Assembly (NCBI GenBank): GCA_017540945.1
Contig: JAFYAB010000105.1
Span: 1-19,326, forward strand
Length of the DNA stretch: 19,326 nucleotides
Source: Oscillospiraceae bacterium
GTDB taxonomy: Bacteria; Bacillota_A; Clostridia; Oscillospirales; Oscillospiraceae
Direction: 5' to 3'
Shown: positions 1 through 6,874 of the stretch, piece after piece
Numbering within the stretch: position 1 is the first letter of the stretch
How the letters are laid out: the number at the start of each line of letters is the position of its first letter
Notes under the pieces: generated by a model
The model's input: only the letters and a program-made list of their open reading frames with translations
What the model was told of the DNA's origin: nothing
Database searches by the model: none
Program-made: the position numbers and the translations under genes

Positions 1-460
1 CGCTGTGGGCCAGCATATAGTCTGCAGCCCGGTCCGCCGTCTCCGGGCTCATGGTCCGGGGCTCCCAGCCTCTCTCAAAGCAGTAGGCGCAGCGGGCGTT
101 GCAGGCCGTGGTGGTGAAAACGGTGTATTTCCGGATCCAGCTTTTGGGCGGATCCACGATCCGCAGGAGTTCCCGCAGCTCATGGACCGTGGCATGCTGA
201 TCCAGTCCCTCCGGCACCAGATACCAGTCCCGGCGCAGCCGCTCCCGCAGTTCCCCCCGGGGGACTTCCAGGGCGGGAAGCAGGGCCGCGGGGACGTGGA
301 GCAGCTCCAGGGTCAGAGCATTGTATAAAAGCAGGCCGTCCTCGGTGGGCTGGCGGATCAGGAAGGCGCTCCAGCGCAGGGAGGCTCCGGCCCCCCGGCC
401 CGGACCCAGCAGCTTCCGCACCCGGGGATCTCCGGGCAGGACGGTGATGATCTCATTCAT
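1..460 (-). CDS. Radical SAM protein, N-terminal part (cut by window edge)
   Basis: Reading leftwards from an ATG at 460-458 gives 153 open codons that run off position 1, so the C-terminal part is missing. The radical SAM iron-sulfur motif CNARCAYC is present, with cysteines at residues 120, 124 and 127, followed by FERG. This CxxxCxYCFE style is typical of the SPASM/sulfatase-maturase and peptide-modifying branch. About 110 residues precede the motif, more than a minimal radical SAM core, and could hold an N-terminal accessory domain. A GAGG ribosome binding site lies about 8 nt upstream of the ATG, and the gene overlaps the preceding membrane-protein gene by 8 nt (453-460), so it is probably translationally coupled. 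No precursor peptide gene is visible beside it. The class (radical SAM) is sure; substrate and subfamily are unknown because the SPASM region lies outside the window. Confidence 0.85.
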   Translation of the reverse strand, partial: MNEIITVLPGDPRVRKLLGPGRGAGASLRWSAFLIRQPTEDGLLLYNALTLELLHVPAALLPALEVPRGELRERLRRDWYLVPEGLDQHATVHELRELLRIVDPPKSWIRKYTVFTTTACNARCAYCFERGWEPRTMSPETADRAADYMLAHS

Positions 461-977
461 ATTTCGTTCCTCGTTTTTCCTTTTTTATGGATGGCCGCAA
501 GCGGGATATCACCGCCTGGGCGGCGAGGCCGGTGAAGAGGCCCGTGACCATGCCCGAGAGCAACAGCACCGGAAGATAGGCGATGAGGCCCGGGGTGGCG
601 GCAATGGCCATGGCAGCCAGGAGCTGGCCCAGATTGTGGAGCATGGCTCCCAGTACCGAGGCGGCCCAGAGCTGCTTTTCCCGCAGCAGGGGCCGGAGCA
701 GACACATGCCGCCCCAGCTCAGCAGACCGCCGGCGGCGGAATAAGCCAGGGCTCCGAGATTGCCGGTCAGCAGGGCCGATAGAAAAACCTTGCAGGCCAG
801 CACCGCCAGGGCCTCCTTCCATCCGTAGAGGAACAGAACGCAGACCACAATGATGTTGCCCAGACCCAGCTTTACCCCCGGCACCGGCACCGGCGCGGGG
901 ATCTGGTTTTCAACGATAAAGAGGATCAGGGAAGCGCCGGTCAGGAGGGCCAGGCTGAGAATCGTTTTCAGTTTCAT
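453..977 (-). CDS. Gx transporter family / Hpre_diP_synt_I-type membrane protein
   Basis: A protein of about 174 residues, strongly hydrophobic, with five or six likely membrane helices and a short basic tail (RLRPSIKKEKRG). The signature near the N-terminus, PAPVPVPGVKLGLGNI, matches the family long labelled heptaprenyl diphosphate synthase component I and now usually called Gx transporter family. These proteins resemble substrate-binding S components of ECF-type transporters. No catalytic residues are visible, so a membrane transport role is more likely than prenyl synthesis. I chose the ATG at 977-975. An in-frame TTG at 986-984 overlaps the stop of the upstream CDF gene and is an alternative, adding three residues. 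No clear ribosome binding site precedes either, which suggests coupling to the upstream gene. Its stop overlaps the start of the radical SAM gene. Substrate unknown. Confidence 0.8.
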   Translation of the reverse strand: MKLKTILSLALLTGASLILFIVENQIPAPVPVPGVKLGLGNIIVVCVLFLYGWKEALAVLACKVFLSALLTGNLGALAYSAAGGLLSWGGMCLLRPLLREKQLWAASVLGAMLHNLGQLLAAMAIAATPGLIAYLPVLLLSGMVTGLFTGLAAQAVISRLRPSIKKEKRGTKYE

Positions 978-982
978 ATTCG

Positions 983-2083
983 TCAATCGCTGATGTCGCT
1001 GTCCATGGTGATGTAAACCTGGTAATCGGGGTAGGCCTCGCGGATCTCCCGGCAGATGGAAGCGAAGAGGGCCTTGCGGTCCTCCGCCTCAAAGCCGATC
1101 ACCAGGTCAAAGCGGATCTCCCGGTCGTGCATGTGGAAGCCGTGCATCTGCAGCACATGGTCGCGGCCCATGACCCGGCGGCGGATGTCCTCCCGCGTCC
1201 GGGCGACGTTGTCGTCGGTGGTGTTGACGGAGTAGACGCTGATGCCGGTGAGTATGACCCCATGCTCCAGCGCCACCCGGTCGGTGATATCCCGCTCCAG
1301 CTGGTCCAGATCGGCGGCGGTCATGAAATCCGGCACCTCGATGTGGACAGAGCCGATCATCATATCCGGCCCGTAGCTGTGCAGGATCAGATCGTAGGCC
1401 CCCTGGACCTGGGGGAACTCCGAGACGGTCCTTTTGATCCCCAGGCTGAGCTCGCTGTCCACCCGCTCCCCCAGGATGCGGGAGATGGTCTGCCGGAGTA
1501 TATCATAGCCGGACTTCAGGATCACCAGAGAAATCAGCGCGCCCAGCCAGGCCTCCACGGACAGGCCCCAGATCAGAAAGACCGCGGCGGCCGCCAGGGT
1601 GGCGGCGGAGATCACCGCGTCGTTGCGGGCGTCCTGGCCGGAGGCGATCAACGCGTCGGACCGGACCCGTTGGCCGGTCTTCTTCACATACACGCTCAGG
1701 ACCAGCTTTACCAGCACCGCGACCCCCACGATGATCAGCGCCGCGGCGCTGTAATCCGGGGTCACAGGCTCCAGGATCTTTTTCACCGACTCCACCAGGG
1801 AGCTGACGCCGGCATAGAGCACGATCACGGCAATGACGGCGGCGGTGAGATACTCCGCCCGGCCGTGGCCGTAGGGGTGCTTCTTATCGGGCTTCTTCCC
1901 CGCCATCCGGGTGCCCGCGATGGTGATGACGGAGGAAAGCGCGTCGGAGAGGTTGTTCACCGCGTCCAGCACGATGGCGATGGAGTGGGAAAGCAGGCCC
2001 ACCGCGGCCTTGAAGCCCGCGAGGAACAGATTGGCGACGACGCCGAGAATGCTGGTCCGGATAATGACGGTCTTGCGCTCCAA
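983..2083 (-). CDS. Cation diffusion facilitator (CDF) family metal efflux transporter
   Basis: A protein of 366 residues from a TTG start. It has the CDF pattern: an N-terminal helix ending in DAVNNLSDA, then HPYGHGRAE, then GQDARNDAV, with a C-terminal cytoplasmic domain longer than in minimal CDFs of about 300 residues. The four site-A ligands read Asn43, Asp47 (helix 2) and Asp151, Asp155 (helix 5). Zinc-type members usually carry His in these places; an N-D-D-D set is, from memory, associated with manganese exporters, so Mn2+ efflux is my preferred but inferred role. The TTG start at 2083-2081 has a strong GGGAGGG site 6 nt upstream. The in-frame ATG at 2107-2105 has no ribosome binding site and would leave a very short leader. 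It is the first gene of the leftward operon and overlaps or abuts the next gene. Confidence 0.88.
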   Translation of the reverse strand: MERKTVIIRTSILGVVANLFLAGFKAAVGLLSHSIAIVLDAVNNLSDALSSVITIAGTRMAGKKPDKKHPYGHGRAEYLTAAVIAVIVLYAGVSSLVESVKKILEPVTPDYSAAALIIVGVAVLVKLVLSVYVKKTGQRVRSDALIASGQDARNDAVISAATLAAAAVFLIWGLSVEAWLGALISLVILKSGYDILRQTISRILGERVDSELSLGIKRTVSEFPQVQGAYDLILHSYGPDMMIGSVHIEVPDFMTAADLDQLERDITDRVALEHGVILTGISVYSVNTTDDNVARTREDIRRRVMGRDHVLQMHGFHMHDREIRFDLVIGFEAEDRKALFASICREIREAYPDYQVYITMDSDISD

Positions 2084-2126
2084 GCGAATCCCTCCCTGTT
2101 CCGGCATGATTTTTTGCTTGCCTTAT

Positions 2127-2155
2127 ATTGTATAATACTTTCCCGAAAAAAACAA
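2127..2155 (-). promoter_or_regulatory. Predicted sigma-A type promoter for the CDF operon
   Basis: On the minus strand TTGTTT (2155-2150) and TACAAT (2132-2127) are separated by 17 bp. The predicted RNA start near 2120 leaves a leader of about 37 nt before the TTG start with its GGGAGGG site. It lies back to back with the promoter of the trmH-type gene. Confidence 0.55.
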
Positions 2156-2170
2156 TTGAAATTTTTATTC

Positions 2171-2199
2171 TTGCATTCGAGGGGAAATTATGCTACGAT
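2171..2199 (+). promoter_or_regulatory. Predicted extended -10 promoter for the trmH-dprA-topA block
   Basis: TTGCAT (2171-2176), a 17-bp spacer, then TGC-TACGAT with the extended -10 TG dinucleotide (2191-2199). A second TATAAT occurs at 2204-2209 but has no matching -35. The gene start is 44 nt downstream, with an AAAGGAGA ribosome binding site. Confidence 0.55.
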
Positions 2200-2242
2200 A
2201 CATTATAATAATCACAAGGATCCGCAGAAAGGAGACGCCGCG

Positions 2243-3004
2243 ATGGCCGAATGGATCACTTCGAAGGCCAACAGCACCGTGCAGCATGTCCGTAAGCTGA
2301 TGGCCAGCCGGAAGTATCGCTATGAGTGCCGGGCCTTCGTGGCCGACGGCGCCAAGCTGGTGGAGGAGGCTCTGCGCTGGGGTCTTGGCGTGGACGCGCT
2401 GCTTCTGCGGGAGGGCGTGGACTTCCCGGTGCCTGCCGGCGTGCGAGAGCTGCGGATGCCGGAGGCTCTGATGAAGGAGATCTCCCGGATGGAGACTCCC
2501 CAGGGGGTGCTGGCCCTTTGCCGCATGCCGGAGCCGAAGCCTCTGGATCTGAAGCCCGGCAGTCTGATCCTGGACGGAATTCAGGATCCCGGCAACCTGG
2601 GCACCATTCTCCGGGCCGCCGACGCCTTCGACGTCCCCGTGGTTCTGGCTGACGGCTGCGCCGATCCCTATGGGGAGAAGACCGTCCGGGCCACCATGGG
2701 CGCCGTCTTCCGCAGACCGCCCAGGCAGTCCTCCACGGAGGCGCTCCTGCTGCAGTGCCGGGAACGGAAGCTTCCCATCTGCGCCACCGCCCTCTCCCAG
2801 CGGGCGGAGGACATCCGCGGCGTCGATCTCAAGGGCTGCGTCACCGTCATCGGCTCCGAGGGCCAGGGCGTGAGCGAGGCCTTTCTGGAGGCCGCCGCCC
2901 GGGAGGTCATTATCCCCATGTCGCCCCGCTGCGAGTCCCTGAACGCGGCGGTGGCCGCCACCGTTGTGCTTTGGGAGCTGAGAAGAGAAAGCAGCAAGCA
3001 ATAA
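2243..3004 (+). CDS. TrmH/SpoU-family RNA 2'-O-ribose methyltransferase
   Basis: A protein of 253 residues. The N-terminal part (about 1-95) is the RNA-substrate-binding domain, with a typical FVADGAKLVEEAL stretch at about 32-44. The C-terminal SPOUT domain carries all three knot motifs: LDGIQDPGNLGTILRAAD (110-127, with the substrate Asn118), VIGSEGQGVS (202-211), and CESLNAAVAATV (230-241). The family transfers a methyl group from S-adenosylmethionine to a ribose 2'-OH in rRNA or tRNA. The exact nucleotide cannot be told from sequence; by length and N-domain it resembles the RlmB/TsnR-like group rather than TrmL. The ATG at 2243 is chosen because AAAGGAGA lies 7 nt upstream; the longer open frame upstream runs through the divergent promoter. 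First gene of the block; dprA follows after 49 nt. Confidence 0.92.
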   Translation: MAEWITSKANSTVQHVRKLMASRKYRYECRAFVADGAKLVEEALRWGLGVDALLLREGVDFPVPAGVRELRMPEALMKEISRMETPQGVLALCRMPEPKPLDLKPGSLILDGIQDPGNLGTILRAADAFDVPVVLADGCADPYGEKTVRATMGAVFRRPPRQSSTEALLLQCRERKLPICATALSQRAEDIRGVDLKGCVTVIGSEGQGVSEAFLEAAAREVIIPMSPRCESLNAAVAATVVLWELRRESSKQ

Positions 3005-3053
3005 GGGACCGATTCCAATCCAAATCCCCATTACCTGTTACTCAGAAGAAGCT

Positions 3054-4274
3054 ATGGACAACGAAAACCTGTATTGGATCTGGCTTGCCGGAAGGCCCGG
3101 CTTCGGTCCCGTAAAGCTGCGGCAGATGCTGGAGCTCTGCGGCGGCCCCAGGCGCCTGTACGAGGCGGAGCCCGGGGATTTGGCCCGTATGGGGCTCTCT
3201 GAGCGAGCCCGGCGCACCCTCGCCGACAAGGATCTGCGGCCCGCCCGCGCGATCCTGCAACGCTGTGCCGAATCCGGCGTCACGCTCCTCAGCCTGCGCG
3301 AGGAAGTCTACCCGGCGGCCCTGCGCCAGACTCCGGACGCACCGCTGGTGCTCTACTGTCTGGGCGCTCTGCCCGCGTCGGGCCGCCAGCCCTGGATCGG
3401 GGTGGTGGGCGCCCGGGAGGCGGACCGGCGCGGTCTGCAAACAGCCCGGGCCCTGGGCTGGCAGCTCTCCGACTGCGGCGGCGTGGTCGTCACCGGTATG
3501 GCAAAAGGTGTGGACGCCGAAGCCGCCTGGGGCGCTCTGGAGCAGGGCGGCGCCGTGGTCGGCGTGCTGGGCGGCGGCGTGGATACGGTATATCCCAGGG
3601 AAAACGCCGCCCTCTATGAGCGGGTGAAGGCCCGGGGCTGTCTGCTCTCGGAGTACCCGCCGGGCACCGCCCCCAACGGTCGGCACTTTCCCGCCCGGAA
3701 CCGGATCATCAGCGCCCTCTCCGACGGCGTGGTGGTGGTCCAGGCCGCGGAGCACAGCGGCGCCCTCATCACCGCCCGCTGGGCGGCGGACCAGGGCAGG
3801 GACGTGTTCTCCGTCCCCGGTCCCGCCGGAGATCCCCTGTGCCGGGGCAGCAACCAGCTGCTGCGGGAGGGCGCCATACTGGCGGAATCCGGCTGGGATA
3901 TCATGCGGGAGTACGTCTATCGATACCCCGGCGCGGTGAGAATGCCCTCTCAGGGATCCGGCGTCGGGCCTCGGGCATCCGCAGAGGGGGAAACGCCCTG
4001 CCGCGGCAAGCCTGTCGGAGGCGCCGCCCTCGACGCCCCGCCCGAAAACAGCCAGTCCTGTGGGGACAGCGCTCCGCCGCGGGCGGAGATCGACGTTTCC
4101 GCGCTGCCCCCCATTCAGAGGCAGATCGTGGAAGCCCTGCAAGGCGGTCCCCTCCAGCTGGACACGCTGATCGACCGGCTGGGGCTGCCCGCGGGACAGG
4201 TTTTGACGCAGCTCACCCTGCTGCAGGTCAAAAAGATCATTTCCCAGAAGCCGGGAAAGGTTTACCAACTGTGA
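3054..4274 (+). CDS. dprA: DNA-processing protein DprA (Smf)
   Basis: A protein of 406 residues. DprA binds incoming single-stranded DNA and loads RecA during transformation. An N-terminal helical region (about 1-70) precedes the Rossmann-like DprA core: GVVGARE (116-122), GMAKGVDAEA (148-157), GVLGGGVDTVYP (about 171-182), FPARNRIIS (212-220) and SGALITARWAADQGR (about 230-244). A low-complexity linker rich in Gly, Pro, Ala and Ser covers about 298-345. A winged-helix domain (346-406, starting IDVSALPPIQRQIVEAL) closes the protein, as in many Firmicutes DprA proteins. The upstream ribosome binding site is weak (AGAAG). The dprA-topA-trmFO order is the classical Firmicutes arrangement. Neither competence uptake genes nor recA are in the window, so transformation ability is not shown. 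Confidence 0.96.
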   Translation: MDNENLYWIWLAGRPGFGPVKLRQMLELCGGPRRLYEAEPGDLARMGLSERARRTLADKDLRPARAILQRCAESGVTLLSLREEVYPAALRQTPDAPLVLYCLGALPASGRQPWIGVVGAREADRRGLQTARALGWQLSDCGGVVVTGMAKGVDAEAAWGALEQGGAVVGVLGGGVDTVYPRENAALYERVKARGCLLSEYPPGTAPNGRHFPARNRIISALSDGVVVVQAAEHSGALITARWAADQGRDVFSVPGPAGDPLCRGSNQLLREGAILAESGWDIMREYVYRYPGAVRMPSQGSGVGPRASAEGETPCRGKPVGGAALDAPPENSQSCGDSAPPRAEIDVSALPPIQRQIVEALQGGPLQLDTLIDRLGLPAGQVLTQLTLLQVKKIISQKPGKVYQL

Positions 4275-4280
4275 ACACAC

Positions 4281-4303
4281 GGACGGCAGCGCGCCGTCCC
4301 TAC
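4281..4303. repeat. Single H1-type palindromic unit between dprA and topA
   Basis: Arms GGACGGC (4281-4287) and GCCGTCC (4293-4299) flank AGCGC, followed by CTAC. This is nearly the same as the hairpin at 6828-6850 and matches the outer hairpin of the larger elements after topA and pth. It lies between the dprA stop and the topA ribosome binding site (4317-4322). Confidence 0.8.
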
Positions 4304-4331
4304 GATATTTCTCTCAGGAGGATCATCATTC

Positions 4332-6620
4332 ATGTCGAAGCAAAATCCCGATCTTGTGATCGTGGAGTCGCCCTCCAAGGCGAAGACCATCGGAAAATAC
4401 CTGGGGCCGGACTATCAGGTCAAGGCCTGCATGGGCCACCTGCGGGACCTGCCCAAAAGCACCATGGGCGTGGATCTGGAGCATGATTTCGCCCCCGAAT
4501 ACATCCCCATGAAGGAGAAGGCGGATCTGATCCGTGAGCTGAAGCGGGCCGCCGACAAGGCGGACACCGTCTATCTCGCCACCGACCCGGACCGGGAGGG
4601 CGAGGCCATCTCCTGGCACATCCGGGAGCTGCTGAATCTCCCCGCGGCCAAGACCCGCCGGGTGACCTTCAACGAGATCACCCGCAACGTGGTGACGAAC
4701 GCCATCCGGCAGCCCAGAGACATCGACCTGGACCTGGTGGACGCCCAGCAGGCCCGCCGCATCCTGGACCGCATCGTGGGCTACCAGCTCTCTCCCCTGC
4801 TCTGGCGGAAGGTCCGCCGGGGTCTCTCCGCGGGACGGGTCCAGTCCGTGGCCACCCGTCTTGTGGTGGAGCGGGAGAACGAGATCCGCGCCTTCGTGCC
4901 GGAGGAATACTGGTCCCTGGACGTGACGCTGGAATGCACCGAGAAGCCCGGCCGCTTCGAGGCCCACTACCTGGGGGAAAACGGCAAAAAGCGGACCCTC
5001 AGCCGCGAGGAGGAGACCATGGCCGTGCTCAACGACGTGCAGGGCCAGCTCTTCAGCGTCAAGGAGATCAAGAAGGCGGAAAAGCGCCGGGCCCCGGCTC
5101 CCCCCTTCATCACCTCCACTCTTCAGCAGGAGGCCTCCCGCAAGCTGAACATGACCCCCAAGCGCACCATGGCAATCGCCCAGCAGCTCTATGAGGGCGT
5201 GGACGTCACCGGTCATGGCACCGTGGGTCTCATCACCTATATGCGTACCGACTCCCTCCGTCTGTCTGAGGAGGCTCTCTTCGCCGCCAAGGGCTACATC
5301 GAGGAGCGTTACGGCAAGCACTTCCACGCCGGCAGCCCCCGCCGCTTCAAGACCAAGAGCGCGGCTCAGGACGCCCACGAGGCCATCCGGCCCAGCGACG
5401 TGCGCCTGGACCCCGACACCCTGGCAAAGGACCTGACCCGGGACCAGCTCCGGCTCTACCGGCTGATCTGGAGCCGCTTCGTGGCCAGCCAGATGGCCAG
5501 CGCCGTCTACGACACCGCCGTGATCGACACGGAATGCAAGAGCCACAGCTTCCGCTCCAACCACCAGAGCCTGCGCTTCTCCGGCTTTTTGGCCGTCTAC
5601 GAGGAGGGCCGGGACGATGAGAGCGAGGAGAAGACCGACGCGCTGCCCGAGCTGCGGGAGGGCGAGCCCCTCCGCCACCTGGAGAGCAGGCCGGAGCAGC
5701 ACTTTACCCTGCCCCCCGCCCGCTACACCGAGGCCACTCTGGTCAAAGCCATGGAGGAGAAGGGCGTAGGCCGTCCTTCCACCTACGCCTCCATTGTCTC
5801 CACCATCCAGGAGCGGGAATATGTGGTGAAAAAGGACAAGCGCCTGGAGCCCACCCCCCTGGGCGAGGTGGTGACTCAGCTGATGCTGGACCGCTTTACC
5901 GACGTGATCGACGTGGAGTTTACCGCCGGCATGGAGGACAAGCTGGACCAGGTGGAGGCCGGCAAGCTGAACTACAAGCAGGTGCTTCGGGACTTCTACG
6001 AGGGCTTCCACAGAGAGATGGAGCAGGCCGAGGACGCCCTGAAGGACACCCGCATCAAGGTCCCCGAGGAGGTCACGGACGAGGTCTGCGAGCTCTGCGG
6101 CCGGAAGATGGTGGTGAAGTTTGGCCGCTTCGGCAAATTCCTGGCCTGCCCGGGCTACCCGGAATGCAAGAACGCCAAGCCCATCGTGGAGCATATGCCG
6201 GGCCGCTGCCCCAAGTGCGGCGGAGGAATGCTGAAGCGCAAGTCCAAGAAGGGCTACGCCTACTACGCCTGCGAGACCGGCCCCAGCTGCGGCTTTATGA
6301 CCTGGGACGTGCCCACGGATCAGGACTGCCCCTTCTGCGGCCAGACCATGTTCAAGCGCTCCGGCAAGGGCCGGATGAAGCCCTTCTGCATCAACGAAAA
6401 CTGCGAGAATTTCCTGCCCGAGGATAAACGCGGGTATTATAAGAAACCCCAGCCCATCGAGGATGAGGCAGCAGGCAGCGGACAACCGGCAACAGACACG
6501 AAGAAGGCGTCCGGGAAGAAGACGACCGCAAAGAAGACCGCGGCAAAAAAGACAACCGCCGCGAAGAAGACGACGGCGAAAAAGACCGCAGCCCGAAAGC
6601 CGAAAAAGGCCGAAGCGTAG
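4332..6620 (+). CDS. topA: DNA topoisomerase I (type IA)
   Basis: A protein of 762 residues that relaxes negative supercoils by single-strand passage. The TOPRIM domain is at the N-terminus, with VIVESPSKAKTIGKYL (9-24), MGHLRDLP, and the metal-binding TDPDREGEA segment. GRVQSVATRLVVERE follows, and the active-site tyrosine is Tyr303 in LITYMRTDS. The C-terminus has three Cys4 zinc-ribbon motifs starting at Cys586, Cys626 and Cys666, the last ending at Cys691. The final 39 residues (724-762) form a Lys/Ala/Thr-rich tail of repeated AKKT-like units, likely a non-specific DNA-binding tail. AGGAGG lies 9 nt upstream of the ATG. Downstream is a 248-nt gap full of palindromic repeats before trmFO, so trmFO may be less tightly coupled than usual. 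Confidence 0.98.
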   Translation: MSKQNPDLVIVESPSKAKTIGKYLGPDYQVKACMGHLRDLPKSTMGVDLEHDFAPEYIPMKEKADLIRELKRAADKADTVYLATDPDREGEAISWHIRELLNLPAAKTRRVTFNEITRNVVTNAIRQPRDIDLDLVDAQQARRILDRIVGYQLSPLLWRKVRRGLSAGRVQSVATRLVVERENEIRAFVPEEYWSLDVTLECTEKPGRFEAHYLGENGKKRTLSREEETMAVLNDVQGQLFSVKEIKKAEKRRAPAPPFITSTLQQEASRKLNMTPKRTMAIAQQLYEGVDVTGHGTVGLITYMRTDSLRLSEEALFAAKGYIEERYGKHFHAGSPRRFKTKSAAQDAHEAIRPSDVRLDPDTLAKDLTRDQLRLYRLIWSRFVASQMASAVYDTAVIDTECKSHSFRSNHQSLRFSGFLAVYEEGRDDESEEKTDALPELREGEPLRHLESRPEQHFTLPPARYTEATLVKAMEEKGVGRPSTYASIVSTIQEREYVVKKDKRLEPTPLGEVVTQLMLDRFTDVIDVEFTAGMEDKLDQVEAGKLNYKQVLRDFYEGFHREMEQAEDALKDTRIKVPEEVTDEVCELCGRKMVVKFGRFGKFLACPGYPECKNAKPIVEHMPGRCPKCGGGMLKRKSKKGYAYYACETGPSCGFMTWDVPTDQDCPFCGQTMFKRSGKGRMKPFCINENCENFLPEDKRGYYKKPQPIEDEAAGSGQPATDTKKASGKKTTAKKTAAKKTTAAKKTTAKKTAARKPKKAEA
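6508..6617 (+). repeat. Lysine-alanine codon repeats encoding the TopA tail
   Basis: Degenerate tandem 12-15 nt units of the AAG-AAG-ACG-GCG type encode repeated KKT(T/A)AKK units. The codons differ between units (AAG/AAA, ACG/ACC/ACA), so the peptide repeat is better kept than the DNA repeat. Confidence 0.7.
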
Positions 6621-6630
6621 CTGATACGTT

Positions 6631-6771
6631 GTAGGGACGAGCAGTGCTCGTCCGGTTTGCGAAGCAAACAATCGCCCGGAGGGCGATCCATTGCTGCCGG
6701 GCGGTCAACGAGATTTGCCTCCGGCAAATCGCATTCGTTCCGAATGCCGGACAAGCGATGCTTGTCCCTAC
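6631..6771. repeat. Composite six-hairpin palindromic element (H1-H2-H3 / H3'-H2'-H1')
   Basis: The element starts GTAGGG (6631) and ends CCCTAC (6771). Hairpins in order: H1 GGACGAGCA-g-TGCTCGTCC (6635-6653); H2 GTTTGC-gaa-GCAAAC (6655-6669); H3 ATCGCCC-gga-GGGCGAT (6671-6687). A 24-nt centre follows, then H3' GATTTGCC-tcc-GGCAAATC (6712-6730), H2' GCATTCG-ttc-CGAATGC (6731-6747) and H1' GGACAAGC-gat-GCTTGTCC (6749-6767). The right half mirrors the left: the loops of H2 and H3 are exact reverse complements, while the stems differ but still pair. It resembles a REPIN or MITE. No protein-coding content is supported. Confidence 0.85.
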
Positions 6772-6790
6772 AGGCTGAATTCGGACCTGG

Positions 6791-6850
6791 GATTTGCCTG
6801 CGGAAAATTGCGTTCGTGCCGAACTCCGGACGGCAGCGTGCCGTCCCTAT
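6791..6850. repeat. Extra half element (H3'-H2'-H1'), direct repeat of 6712-6771
   Basis: It aligns over 60 nt with 6712-6771, offset by exactly 79 bp. The H3' and H2' stems here are decayed (GATTTGCC tgc GGAAAATT; CGTTCG tgc CGAACT). The terminal H1' is intact with a different but paired stem, GGACGGCA-gcg-TGCCGTCC (6828-6846), followed by CTAT. It ends 24 nt before the trmFO start codon. Confidence 0.8.
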
Positions 6851-6874
6851 AATAAAAAAACGAGAAGTATGCCT

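Noticed and set aside
1127..2242. Long plus-strand frame running into the TrmH-family gene
   Set aside because: It is antisense to the CDF gene and passes through both divergent promoters. The protein matches the family only from the ATG at 2243.
4326..6671. Long minus-strand open frame opposite topA, and similar frames opposite prs and mfd
   Set aside because: They are antisense by-products of GC-rich codon bias, with low-complexity Gly/His/Leu/Val-rich translations and no recognisable domain.
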